Assembly (NCBI RefSeq): GCF_026625805.1
Contig: NZ_CP113064.1
Coordinates: 310,001 to 374,000, forward strand
Source of the DNA: Brevundimonas sp. SL130
Lineage (GTDB): Bacteria > Pseudomonadota > Alphaproteobacteria > Caulobacterales > Caulobacteraceae
Reading direction: 5' to 3'
DNA: 64,000 nucleotides
How positions within the stretch are numbered: the first letter of the stretch is position 1; every line of letters starts with the position of its first letter. Below, one piece after another: positions 9,503-20,798 of the stretch. The notes under the pieces were generated by a model. The model saw only the letters and a program-made list of their open reading frames with translations. It was not told the DNA's origin and ran no database searches. The translations under genes and the position numbers were made by a program.

Positions 9503-10464
9503 CCCCCTCGCTCTCCCTGGGCGCCCTTCAGCGTCTCGGCCAGCAGGTCGAACACCCCCTGCGCGTCCGCCGCGACGGCCCAGCGGTGGCGCGCTGTGGC
9601 GGGATCGACGCGGAACTCCACCGCCGTATGGCCGCGCGTCAGCTCCGAGCCCGTCTCGACATCGATCCGGCAGGGCTTCAGCGTGAACAGGTCCGGCTTC
9701 ATCAGCCAGGCGATGGGACAGGGGTCGTGCAGGGGCGACGCCGTCTCTCCCCCGACCTGGCCGGTCGCCTGCCGCTCGGTCCGCTGCGAGAACCGCAGCA
9801 GGGCCGCCGTCGTACGCGCCGGTTCGGTGCGGATTTTCTCAATGGCGCGTATCCGCTCTTCGGTCGCGCGCACCTGATGCGTCACGTCCAGACCGAAGGC
9901 GATCACCTCGCAGCCCGAGCCGAACACCACCGACGCCGCATCGGGGTCGGCCCAGATGTTGAACTCGGCCGAGGCGGTGACATTGCCCCCCTCCGACCGC
10001 GCCCCGCCCATGACCACGACCGGGCCCAGGTGTTCGGCCAGCCGCCGTTCGCGCTTCATGGCCAGGGCCAGATTGGTCATCGGCCCCAGGACGGCGACGG
10101 CGACCGATCCGGCCGGGCGTTTCATCACCAGATCGACGATGGCGTTGGCCGCAGGGCCGTCGCCGATGATGCCGGTGGGCGCGAACGGTTCGAGGTCGCC
10201 CAGCCCCTCCGGCCCATGGAAGTCGCCCGCCCCGGCCGGGGGCCGTTTCAGCGGCCGCTCGGCGCCGCCGAACACGGGCACGTCGTCCCGACCGGCGATC
10301 TGGCGCATCATCCGCGCATTGCGCTGGGTCAGGGCGGCGGGGACATTGCCGCCCACGGTGCAGACGGCCAGCAGCTCCAGCTCGGGGGCGGCGAAGGCCA
10401 GGAAGAGCGCCACGGCGTCATCCACGCCGGGGTCGCAGTCGATGATCAGGGATTGGATAGACAC
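9499..10464 (-). CDS. inosine-uridine-preferring nucleoside hydrolase
   Basis: Hydrolyses the N-glycosidic bond of ribonucleosides to give base and ribose. The calcium-binding signature DCDPGVDDAVAL lies at residues 9-20, followed by VGGNVPAALTQRNARMM, GPMTNLALAMKR and an ADPDAASVVF segment typical of the fold. I chose the GTG before SIQSLIIDCDPG because the family starts a few residues before the DCDPGxDD motif; the longer ATG frame adds 28 basic, low-complexity residues. It forms a two-gene operon with ribokinase. The gene is divergent from the TPP riboswitch/thiC unit. Confidence 0.88.
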   Translation of the reverse strand: MSIQSLIIDCDPGVDDAVALFLAFAAPELELLAVCTVGGNVPAALTQRNARMMRQIAGRDDVPVFGGAERPLKRPPAGAGDFHGPEGLGDLEPFAPTGIIGDGPAANAIVDLVMKRPAGSVAVAVLGPMTNLALAMKRERRLAEHLGPVVVMGGARSEGGNVTASAEFNIWADPDAASVVFGSGCEVIAFGLDVTHQVRATEERIRAIEKIRTEPARTTAALLRFSQRTERQATGQVGGETASPLHDPCPIAWLMKPDLFTLKPCRIDVETGSELTRGHTAVEFRVDPATARHRWAVAADAQGVFDLLAETLKGAQGERGG

Positions 10465-10595
10465 AGGCTCCGTTTGCCGCCCCCGAGGCCTGCGGGCAAG
10501 ACCGTTTCGCTCCTTATCCCGCGTGAATCCGGCGCCTTTTCCAGCCAAGCTGGACCCGCTTGACGTCCGCCTCCCCCGGCGTCACCCTGATGCTG

Positions 10596-12788
<2,193 letters not shown>

Positions 12789-12791
12789 GCC

Positions 12792-13008
12792 ATGCCCACC
12801 GTCCTGCGCCTCGGCCCCCGACGGTTCTATTTCTACAGCCATGAGCCGAACGAACCGCCGCACGTCCATATCGATGAAGGCGACCGCTCGGCCAAGGTCT
12901 GGCTGGAGCCCGTGGCCCTGGCCCGCAACCTCGGCTTCCGGGCGCATGCGTTGAATGATATCCTCAATCAGGTCCGCGAGCACCGGACCCCGCTTCTGGA
13001 GGCTTGGC

Positions 13009-13034
<26 letters not shown>
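12792..13034 (+). CDS. DUF4160 family small protein
   Basis: An 80-residue protein with the DUF4160 pattern: FYFYSHEPNEPPHVHID in the first third, AKVWLEPVALARNLGF in the middle and ILNQVREHRTPLLEAWHGYF at the end. Members often sit next to a DUF2442 protein and the pair is considered toxin-antitoxin-like, but the biochemistry is unproven. The start lies 3 nt after the thiC stop. It overlaps the DUF2442 gene by 26 bp. Together the two genes fill the spacer between two copies of the thiC 3' end, pointing to arrival as a unit. Confidence 0.82.
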
Positions 13035-13552
<518 letters not shown>

Positions 13553-13632
13553 TGCACCGCTTGGAGTCAGTCGGTTAACCAAAAACCAGCGATGGTTGCG
13601 ATTCAAGTGCAATCAGTTCATGGTTTGTTCTC

Positions 13633-14382
13633 ATGGCCGAAACTAGCATCGAATGGACAGACGCGACCTGGAATCCGGTCGCGGGCTGTCTCATCATCTC
13701 TCCGGGATGCACGAACTGCTATGCCATGCGTATGGCCGCGCGGCTCGAGGCTATGCGCGTGCCAAAGTATGAGGGGCTGACGCGAAAGAGCGGCCAACGC
13801 TACATCTGGACAGGGAAAGTCCGGCTGGACGAGGCCTCGCTCGATATTCCGCTCAAATGGAAGAAGCCGCGCAAGATTTTCGTGAACTCCATGTCGGATC
13901 TATTCCACGCCGATGTTCCCGCGGAGTTTATTGCGCGCGTTTGGTCTGTCATGGAGCGGACGCCTCAACACACCTACCAAATCCTCACGAAGCGGCCCGA
14001 GCGGATGCGCGAGGTTTTGACGACATTGGGGCTGCCCGCGCTGGAACACGTCTGGCTCGGAACCAGCGTTGAAGACGCTGCGGTTCTGCCCCGTCTCGAT
14101 GATCTGCGCGCCACACCCGCCATCATTCGGTTCGTATCCTTCGAACCCCTGATTGGATCAGTGGCGAACGCAAACCTAACTGACATCCATTGGGCTATCG
14201 TCGGCGGAGAATCTGGCCCCAGAGCGCGACCAATGAACCAAATTTGGGTCGATGAAATCCGCCTTCGCTGCCGGACATTCGGCACCGCGTTCTTCTTCAA
14301 ACAATGGGGCGGAAAGAACAAAAAAACGGCGGGTAGAACCTACCTGGGGCAAACATGGGATGAACTACCTAGCCTTCAATAA
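13633..14382 (+). CDS. phage Gp37/Gp68-like three-Cys-motif protein (DUF5131)
   Basis: 249 residues beginning AETSIEWTDATWNPVAGC. Cys19, Cys26 and Cys29 form the C-x6-C-x2-C motif (CLIISPGCTNC) that gives the three-Cys name and suggests a metal or Fe-S site. Further family motifs are KIFVNSMSDLFH, YQILTKRPERM, VWLGTSVED, IRFVSFEPLIG and the late WAIVGGESGPRARPM. Known mostly from phages, plasmids and islands; enzymatic role unknown. It is convergent with tcmP, and the two 3' ends overlap by 18 bp. Family knowledge names TcmP as its partner, and both are present here. Confidence 0.88.
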   Translation: MAETSIEWTDATWNPVAGCLIISPGCTNCYAMRMAARLEAMRVPKYEGLTRKSGQRYIWTGKVRLDEASLDIPLKWKKPRKIFVNSMSDLFHADVPAEFIARVWSVMERTPQHTYQILTKRPERMREVLTTLGLPALEHVWLGTSVEDAAVLPRLDDLRATPAIIRFVSFEPLIGSVANANLTDIHWAIVGGESGPRARPMNQIWVDEIRLRCRTFGTAFFFKQWGGKNKKTAGRTYLGQTWDELPSLQ

Positions 14383-15240
14383 ATGTTCGACTATCGGCTT
14401 AGCTGCGCTCCATGCGGCTGAGCTTGGATTCGCCATCAAGAAAAAGAGCGAAAACATTGGAGCTCCTTGGTCGTTGTAAAGCCGTTTGGGACCCGCAACC
14501 CTAGGGAAGATCGTTCTGAAGCGCGCAGATACGAAATCTTCCAAAACGGCAAGATCGCTTGTGCGCTTTGTCTCGACGACGTCATCGCCAAATAAGTCCC
14601 GATGAGCCTTCGAATTGTACCAAGCCTGTTCCCAAGCGTCGGTGCCCAGGAAGCGAGTGAGCGAAGCCCTCTTGACCTCACAAAGGTCAGACGGATCTTT
14701 CGTAGCTTGACGATAAAGACCAGACAGCGACACGAGATACCAGATGTCCATCGCCTTGGTTCGGGCGATTGCCTCGAGTGTCGCCCAGTCCACTTGAAGA
14801 CCATATGGATCTAAAAACACCACAGCACGGGTGCTCTTCCAACCATTCCAGTCTTCGGCGAGCTTTAAAAGGTCATTAGCATCGCCCCTATGGACCGTTA
14901 TATTTCGATCTGGATATTTTGCCTTTAGAGCTTCGAGGGCAGCCACATGTTTTGGCTTCTGCTCCATAAATATAAGGCGGTCGAAAGGTGGATTTATATC
15001 TATAGCGATCTGAGCCGATCCCTTTCGACGATCCAATGATTCAGGAATGTGTCCAGCTAAGGTATCCTCAGCCGCGATGCGTTTAGTAATTTCGCCCGTC
15101 CCCGCGAATGCGTCGATGTACCAAAGCTTGAAATTTTTGGTTCGCATTAACGTCGCGTAAGATTGCAAATAGCCCTGCACCATCGAAAGCTTAAGGCTCG
15201 TCGATAGACTGCCGAATTCGTGTTCGCCAATTTCTGACAC
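14365..15240 (-). CDS. tcmP: three-Cys-motif partner protein TcmP
   Basis: A 291-residue protein with a methyltransferase-like Rossmann core: LWYIDAFAGTGE (SAM-binding motif I) near residue 40, LIFMEQKPKHVAALE (motif II) and AVVFLDPYGLQVDW near 140, in the place of a catalytic motif IV. This is the TcmP family, named for co-occurrence with the three-Cys protein encoded convergently next door. I place the start at the GTG preceded by a strong GAGGGGGGAAAC ribosome site; an in-frame GTG 36 bp upstream lacks one. The gene is clearly more AT-rich than its surroundings, indicating transfer. The function of the pair is undescribed; phage or DNA/RNA modification is plausible. Confidence 0.85.
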   Translation of the reverse strand: MSEIGEHEFGSLSTSLKLSMVQGYLQSYATLMRTKNFKLWYIDAFAGTGEITKRIAAEDTLAGHIPESLDRRKGSAQIAIDINPPFDRLIFMEQKPKHVAALEALKAKYPDRNITVHRGDANDLLKLAEDWNGWKSTRAVVFLDPYGLQVDWATLEAIARTKAMDIWYLVSLSGLYRQATKDPSDLCEVKRASLTRFLGTDAWEQAWYNSKAHRDLFGDDVVETKRTSDLAVLEDFVSARFRTIFPRVAGPKRLYNDQGAPMFSLFFLMANPSSAAWSAAKPIVEHLLKAR

Positions 15241-15296
15241 GTTTCCCCCCTCGTGTAGAATCGTATTGAGCCTCACAACGCCAAGATGTGCAACAG

Positions 15297-15806
15297 ATGC
15301 CCACCCTCGTCCTCCTCGCCGGACCCAACGGCGCCGGCAAGACCACCTTTATCAACCGCTTCCTGCGTCAGCGGGCGGAGGCCTTCCAGTTCGTGAACCC
15401 GGATGAGGTCGCGCGCGGCCTGACGGGCGGAGGCGCAGCGCGCGATCTGGCGGCCGGGCGGCTGGTGCTGGAGCGGCTGGACGCCCTGTTCGTCGAGCGG
15501 GCGGACGTAGTGCTGGAGACGACCCTGGCCACCCGCTCCCACGCCCCACGCATCCGCCGTTTCAAGGCCGCCGGATACAGGGTTGAACTGATCTATCTGC
15601 GTCCGCCCTCTGCGGACTTCTCCGTCGCCCGCGTGGCGCGCCGCGTGGCTCAAGGCGGTCACGGCATACCGGAAGACACGCTGCGCCGACGTTTCGCGCT
15701 CAGCCTCGACTATCTGGAGACGGTCTACAAACCGCTGGTGGACTCGTGGGAGGTCTATGCAAGTAGCGACGAGGAGACCGAACTGCTAGATTGGGGTCCG
15801 AAATGA
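15297..15806 (+). CDS. zeta-toxin-like P-loop kinase
   Basis: 169 residues with Walker A AGPNGAGKTTF near the start, FVNPDEVARGL, VLETTLATRSHAPRI and the late VARRVAQGGHGIPEDTLRRRF, the pattern of the zeta toxin / COG4185 group. Zeta toxins phosphorylate UDP-amino sugars and poison peptidoglycan synthesis; chromosomal relatives are less well known. The ATG before PTLVLLAGPNG is preferred, with a GTG 9 bp upstream as alternative. It is divergent from tcmP and its stop overlaps the next ATG by 4 bp, so a small partner is translated with it. Confidence 0.8.
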   Translation: MPTLVLLAGPNGAGKTTFINRFLRQRAEAFQFVNPDEVARGLTGGGAARDLAAGRLVLERLDALFVERADVVLETTLATRSHAPRIRRFKAAGYRVELIYLRPPSADFSVARVARRVAQGGHGIPEDTLRRRFALSLDYLETVYKPLVDSWEVYASSDEETELLDWGPK

Positions 15807-15982
15807 ACACGATCTTCGACCGCGAAACCACGCTGAAAGCCCTGCGCGACGCCGCCCGGATCGCGCGGGAAGGCACGCGCGAGGAGAAGTCCGGCAAGTT
15901 CCTGCCGCCGCCCGGCTGGAAGGGGCATCTGGTCACAGCCGCCGATGTTCCGGCCGCGCCCCGCAAGAAGAAGACGGCCTAA
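15803..15982 (+). CDS. small protein coupled to the zeta-like kinase (candidate antitoxin)
   Basis: A 59-residue charged protein (MNTIFDRETTLKALRDAARIAREG ... RKKKTA). The ATG overlaps the kinase stop codon (ATGA), the arrangement of a coupled toxin-antitoxin pair. A predicted helix in the first half is followed by a Pro/Gly-rich and basic tail. It does not resemble the classical epsilon antitoxin, so the antitoxin role is inferred from position and size only. Confidence 0.6.
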   Translation: MNTIFDRETTLKALRDAARIAREGTREEKSGKFLPPPGWKGHLVTAADVPAAPRKKKTA

Positions 15983-15989
15983 CCCTCTC

Positions 15990-16201
15990 CTTTCGTCATC
16001 CTCCGGCAAGCCGCGTCTTCGCGGCGCAGACCGGGGGACCCAGTTGCCTGCGCGAGCAGGACCCTGTCGCGGACTCGGCGTTCGAGATCGGTGCGGCGGA
16101 CGGATTTCGCCTTCGGCGCCTCCCCTGGTCCAAGCTTCGCCTGGCCAGAGGATGACGAAGGGTCCCCCGGTTCCGCTGCGCGGCCCGGAGGATGACGAAA
16201 G
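15990..16201. repeat. composite inverted repeat (dispersed repetitive sequence)
   Basis: The left arm at 15990-16041 begins CTTTCGTCATCCTCCGG and ends ACCGGGGGACCC. The right arm at 16160-16201 is its imperfect reverse complement (GGGTCCCCCGG ... GGAGGATGACGAAAG). A third partial copy (AGAGGATGACGAAGG) lies at 16147-16161. The block contains no credible gene and separates the zeta-like module from the IS110 copy. It looks like a REP/BIME-type repeat family. Confidence 0.65.
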
Positions 16202-16239
16202 TTTGGGACGGCGCGGATCGAGGGGCCGGCCCCCTTGTG

Positions 16240-16419
16240 TGTCGATTTTCGGTTAGTTTGCGAATGCGGGCGGTTGTTAGCGCAACCGCCCGCCGCGGCC
16301 TTGAACCCGCATGCCCCCTGGCTTTGATGCCGTGACGGAGCCTGGGTCAGGCTGTGATCTTCCAAACCCGAACAGTTGCACGGGACGAGGATCCCGCACT
16401 GGCAAGGAAGGGTCGCAAG
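16240..16419 (+). ncRNA. candidate IS110 bridge RNA region
   Basis: The noncoding stretch before the transposase contains a perfect 10-bp stem (GCGGGCGGTT / AACCGCCCGC, 16267-16294, 8-nt loop). Further complementary segments follow, such as GGAGCCTGGGTCAGGCT around 16335-16352. IS110 elements encode a structured bridge RNA at this position with loops pairing to target and donor DNA. The loops cannot be assigned without flanking empty-site sequences. Low confidence. Confidence 0.35.
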
Positions 16420-17360
<941 letters not shown>

Positions 17361-17397
17361 CAAACACAGTTGCTCCGTCTCGTCGCTGCGCGACGAT

Positions 17398-17463
17398 CCA
17401 CCTCCCCCAAGGGGGAGGATCTCTAGGGCGACCGAAATCCTCCCCCCTTGGGGGAGGGGGACC
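17398..17463. repeat. paired CCTCCCCC palindromes
   Basis: Two short palindromes, CCTCCCCCAAGGGGGAGG (17401-17418) and CCTCCCCCCTTGGGGGAGG (17440-17458), lie 20 bp apart in the gap after the IS110 transposase. They are followed by a GC-rich stretch with GCGCGGGGGTGGAGG. No gene is visible between 17361 and 17700. The pattern looks like a dispersed intergenic repeat rather than a terminator because no T-run follows. Confidence 0.5.
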
Positions 17464-17654
17464 GCCGCGCCTCTTGCGCGGGGGTGGAGGGGGCCCGGCG
17501 CGCGCAATTCCGCGACGAAAGCCCCAGGTTTTCAAACCCTTGCCCCCCGCACCGGGCGATCATCTCATCACGGTCCGAAACGCGCCTATACTGCCCGCCG
17601 GGTCTTTGACATCGCCATCCCCTGCGCCCGTCGCCGCGCGCCAGAATAGACGAA

Positions 17655-17690
17655 AATAGACTCATTTTTTTCGAGTCGAATGAGTCTATT
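17655..17690 (-). terminator. AT-rich hairpin downstream of the FrnE-like gene, with three GANTC sites
   Basis: Arms AATAGACTCATT (17655-17666) and AATGAGTCTATT (17679-17690) are perfectly complementary over 12 bp. On the minus strand the second arm is followed by TTTT, so it can terminate transcription of the gene that ends at 17701. The palindrome contains GACTC, GAGTC and GAGTC, three CcrM-type GANTC sites in 28 bp. Confidence 0.55.
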
Positions 17691-17700
17691 TCGCCGGCCG

Positions 17701-18408
17701 TCAGACCTCGGCCGCGATCTTCCTCAGGGCCTCTTCGAACGCCGCCGCCGGCTGGCCGCCGCTGATCAGATATTTGCCCTCGACCACCACCGCCGGGACC
17801 GAGGTGATCCCCCGCGACCGCCACAGGTCCTCGGCCCCGCGCACGTCCTGGGCGTAGCGGCCCGAGGCCAGGACCTCGCCCGCCTCGGCCCGGTCCAGGC
17901 CGGCGGCCTCGGCGGCCATGGTCAGGACGCCGGCGTCGGTCAGGTTGCGGTTCTCGGTGAAGTGGGCCGTGAACAGGGCCTGTTTCAGCGCCTTCTGCTT
18001 GTCGGGCGCGGTCTCGTGCGCCCAGTGCAGCAGGCGGTGGGCGTCGAAGGTGTTCCAGATGCGGCTGTCGTCGGTCATGCGCATGTCGAAGCCGCTCCCA
18101 CCTGAAATCGAAGATTTCAGGTCTTTCCAAGCATCGGCGGCCCGCTCGCGGATCATGGCGCGGTTGGCGGCCGACTGTTCCGGGGTGGCGCCGTATTTGC
18201 GGCCGATATGCTCGACGATGTTCTCACCCTCGGGCGCGATCTGGGGATTCAGCTCGAAGGGCTGAAAGGCGATGTCGGCGCCGATCCCCTCGCCCTCCAG
18301 CTTGGCCAGCGCCGTCTCCAGCCCGCCCAGACCGACCACGCACCAGGGGCAGACCACGTCGGAAACGAAGTCGATCTTCAGGGTCTTGGTCGGAACGGCT
18401 TGGGTCAT
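17701..18408 (-). CDS. DsbA-family oxidoreductase (FrnE-like)
   Basis: A 235-residue thioredoxin-fold protein with the redox motif CPWC (VSDVVCPWCVVG, about residues 15-26) and the family segments FQPFELNP, NTFDAHRLLHWAH and the cis-Pro region SVPAVVVEGKYLISGG. FrnE proteins are cytosolic disulfide isomerases linked to oxidative-stress tolerance; 2-hydroxychromene-2-carboxylate isomerase is a related fold. Between residues ~95 and 105 (KDLKSSISGGSG) the DNA is a 23-bp perfect palindrome, apparently an in-frame insertion before the conserved FDMR segment. No signal peptide is seen. Confidence 0.85.
   Translation of the reverse strand: MTQAVPTKTLKIDFVSDVVCPWCVVGLGGLETALAKLEGEGIGADIAFQPFELNPQIAPEGENIVEHIGRKYGATPEQSAANRAMIRERAADAWKDLKSSISGGSGFDMRMTDDSRIWNTFDAHRLLHWAHETAPDKQKALKQALFTAHFTENRNLTDAGVLTMAAEAAGLDRAEAGEVLASGRYAQDVRGAEDLWRSRGITSVPAVVVEGKYLISGGQPAAAFEEALRKIAAEV
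18100..18122. repeat. 23-bp palindrome inside the FrnE-like coding frame
   Basis: ACCTGAAATC and GATTTCAGGT are 10-bp perfect inverted arms around a 3-nt loop (GAA). It is translated as part of KDLKSSISGG. The sequence is more AT-rich than the surrounding gene and lies where homologues vary in length, consistent with insertion of a small palindromic unit that keeps the frame. Confidence 0.7.
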
Positions 18409-18506
18409 GGGCGCGGCCTTCTGGAACAGAGAGTGTTCCGGATCATATGGGGAAGGACGCCCCGAACGCCAGACCGTCTCCTTCCCAAGGCGTCGGCGGG
18501 GTCCCT

Positions 18507-18626
18507 AGTGAGAAGTGCGAGTGAGCAGGAGGTGAGCGGCGCGGTTCAGGCTCTTGCGATCCTCGCTCTGTCGCGTCGCCCGAAGACCACGCTCACCCCT
18601 TGCTCACTCGCACTGATCACTCGCAC
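18507..18626. repeat. GTGAG-type palindromic repeat, copy 1
   Basis: Left arm at 18507-18538 and right arm at 18590-18626 are imperfect inverted repeats with the shared core AGTGCGAGTGAGCA followed by GGTGAGCG. They are separated by about 50 bp. It fills the gap between the FrnE-like gene and the histidine kinase 3' end. A relative occurs at 32171-32246, whose right arm shares AGTGAGCAAGGNGTGAGCG on the minus strand. Confidence 0.65.
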
Positions 18627-18660
18627 GGTTCGACGCCTTCGCCCGCCGATGGCTCCCGCC

Positions 18661-20121
18661 CTAACCGGCTTGGGCCGCCGGCAGCTCCAGCACCACCTTC
18701 AGCCCGCCCATGTCGCTGTCGCCCAGGGTCAGCCGCCCGCCATAGGCCCGCGTCAGGTCCTCGACGATCGACAGGCCCAGGCCCGAGCCCGGCGCGCTCT
18801 CGTCCAGCCGGGCGCCGCGTTTCATCACCGTCTCGCGCTGGTCGGCGGGCAGGCCGGGGCCGTCGTCCTCGACCACCACGATCATCTGGCCCAGGCCGCT
18901 GGGGCCCGCCGAGACGCGGACGCGGCGCGTGCTGAACTTGGCCGCGTTCTCGATCAGATTGCCCAGGATCTCTTGCAAATCCTGGCGTTCGCCCAGGAAG
19001 GCCAGGTCGTCGGGCGCGCGCCAGTCGATCTCGGCGCCCTTGTCGCGGAAGACCTGTTCGATCATGACGGCCAGCTCGTCCAGCACCTCGGGCACGGGGG
19101 TGGTCTCGCCCAGGCCGTGGGCGGCGCGGGCGGCGGCGCGGGCGCGGCGCAGATGGTGGTCGACCTGGCCTTGCATCACCTTGGTCTGACGCCGCACCAG
19201 TTCGGGCAGGGCGCCCTCGGCGGTCCCGGCCTCGGCCAGCATGACCGAGATCGGGGTCTTCAGCGCGTGGGCCAGGTTGCCGACATGGGTGCGCTGGCGA
19301 TCCACCACCTCCTGGTTATGGTCCAGCAGCCGGTTGACCTGTTCGGCCAGGGGCTGGATCTCCAGCGGATAGGACCGCCCGATCCGCGCCGCCTTGCCGT
19401 GGCGCACGGCCGCGATCTCGTTGCGCAGGTCATAGAGGGGCCGCAAGCCGACCTGGACCTGAATAAAGACCGCCGACACCAGGCCTAGGCCCAGGATCAG
19501 CAGGGCGACCCAGGTGACGGTGGCGAACTGGCGCGTGTCGGCGTCCACCTCGGACCGGTCGATGGCGGCTAAGAAGATGACCGGGTTGTCGCGCCGGGGA
19601 ATGGACTTCATGCTGGCCGCGACCCGCAGCGGCTCGCGCGTGGTCGGGTCGTTCTTGGGGCCCCGGGTGTTGTAGGTGATCACCTTCCCAAACGCCCTGT
19701 CCAGCCGGGGCGGCAGATCGGCCGGCAGGGCCAGGTCATAGGTCCACAGCGAGGTCGAGCGGGCGATGCTGACCATGGTCCCGTCCGGCCGAACCTCCAG
19801 GATCTGCCAGTATTTGCCCGACAGCAGCCGCAGGGTGCGGGCGTCCTGGATCTGGGGCACGACCTCGCCCTCGCCGGTGCGGCTGGCCGCCACCACGATC
19901 TCGTCGATGGTCTCGTCCAGCATGTCGCCCAGTCGCCGCAGGGCCGATTCCTGGAAGGCCTGGGTCAGGACGATGGCGGCGATCACCAGGGCCACCAGGA
20001 TCCAGGCCGAGGCCAACCAGATCAGCCGGCGCGTCAGGGATCGGCCGGGACGACCCAGATAGCGGCCCCAGTCGGCGCGTCGATCGCCAGAGGGAAGCTC
20101 GGGCGTCGCCGCCTCGCTCAC
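18661..20121 (-). CDS. sensor histidine kinase
   Basis: A 486-residue membrane kinase. Transmembrane segment 1 (LIWLASAWILVALVIAAIVL) is near residue 32. A periplasmic sensor region of ~130 residues follows, then transmembrane segment 2 (FATVTWVALLILGLGLVSAVF), HAMP, the phosphoacceptor HVGNLAHALKTPISVM (an H-box of the HALKTP type), the N-box ILGNLIENAAKF, and G-boxes DDGPGLP and GSGLGLSIVEDL. HALKTP-type kinases pair with OmpR/PhoP-like regulators. The GTG start overlaps the response regulator stop by 4 bp. An upstream PepSY protein completes the operon. Confidence 0.9.
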   Translation of the reverse strand: MSEAATPELPSGDRRADWGRYLGRPGRSLTRRLIWLASAWILVALVIAAIVLTQAFQESALRRLGDMLDETIDEIVVAASRTGEGEVVPQIQDARTLRLLSGKYWQILEVRPDGTMVSIARSTSLWTYDLALPADLPPRLDRAFGKVITYNTRGPKNDPTTREPLRVAASMKSIPRRDNPVIFLAAIDRSEVDADTRQFATVTWVALLILGLGLVSAVFIQVQVGLRPLYDLRNEIAAVRHGKAARIGRSYPLEIQPLAEQVNRLLDHNQEVVDRQRTHVGNLAHALKTPISVMLAEAGTAEGALPELVRRQTKVMQGQVDHHLRRARAAARAAHGLGETTPVPEVLDELAVMIEQVFRDKGAEIDWRAPDDLAFLGERQDLQEILGNLIENAAKFSTRRVRVSAGPSGLGQMIVVVEDDGPGLPADQRETVMKRGARLDESAPGSGLGLSIVEDLTRAYGGRLTLGDSDMGGLKVVLELPAAQAG

Positions 20122-20798
20122 GCCGCCTCGGACTCGCCGGCCAGGGGCGTCAGCCGATAGCCAAGGCCGCGCACGGTCTCGATCCGGTCCGGCCCGACCT
20201 TCTTGCGCAGCCGGCCGATGAAGACCTCGATGGTGTTGGAGTCGCGGTCGAAGTCCTGATCGTACAGGTGCTCGACCAGTTCGGTGCGGCTGATGACCCG
20301 GCCCTGGTGCATCATCATATAGTGAAGCAGCCGGTACTCCAGCGAGGTCAGCCGCAGCGGCTCGCCATTGACGCTGGCGCGGGCCGCGCGCGGGTCCAGC
20401 CTTAGGCCGCCGCACGCCAGGGTCGCCGAGGCGATGCCGGCCGAGCGGCGCAGCAGGGCCCGCAGGCGCGCCAGCAGCTCCTCGGTGTGGAAGGGCTTGG
20501 TCAGATAGTCGTCGGCGCCGGCGTCGAAGCCCGCCACCTTGTCCGACCAGGCGCCGCGCGCGGTCAGGATCAGCACCGGCGTGGTCTTGCCCTCGCGCCG
20601 CCAGCGCTCCAGCACCGACACCCCGTCGATCTTGGGCAGGCCCAGGTCCAGGACGACCACGTCATAGGGCTCGTTCTCGCCCAGATAATGGGCTTCCTCG
20701 CCGTCGGGGGCGTGGTCCACGGCATAGCCGGCGTCGGACAGGGCGGCCTTCAACTGGCGCGACAGATCGACGTCGTCTTCGACGAGAAGGACACGCAT
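20118..20798 (-). CDS. OmpR/PhoB-family response regulator
   Basis: 226 residues: a receiver domain (MRVLLVEDDVDLS, phosphoacceptor Asp in VVVLDLGLPKIDG, conserved Lys in DDYLTKPF) and a winged-helix DNA-binding domain (LTSLEYRLLHYMMMHQGRVISRTELVEHLY ... NTIEVFIGRLRKKVG ... VRGLGYRL). The start is the ATG of MRVLLVEDD; longer frames upstream are shadows of the PepSY gene. Translation is coupled on both sides: TGATG with the PepSY gene and GTGA with the kinase. It would control genes in response to the kinase signal, unknown here. Confidence 0.93.
   Translation of the reverse strand: MRVLLVEDDVDLSRQLKAALSDAGYAVDHAPDGEEAHYLGENEPYDVVVLDLGLPKIDGVSVLERWRREGKTTPVLILTARGAWSDKVAGFDAGADDYLTKPFHTEELLARLRALLRRSAGIASATLACGGLRLDPRAARASVNGEPLRLTSLEYRLLHYMMMHQGRVISRTELVEHLYDQDFDRDSNTIEVFIGRLRKKVGPDRIETVRGLGYRLTPLAGESEAA

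Noticed and set aside
8942..10563. Two plus-strand frames opposite ribokinase and nucleoside hydrolase
   Set aside because: Shadows of the two enzymes; no ribosome site or recognisable domains.
17398..17463. Rho-independent terminator for the IS110 transposase
   Set aside because: The CCTCCCCC palindromes are not followed by T-runs in either direction.
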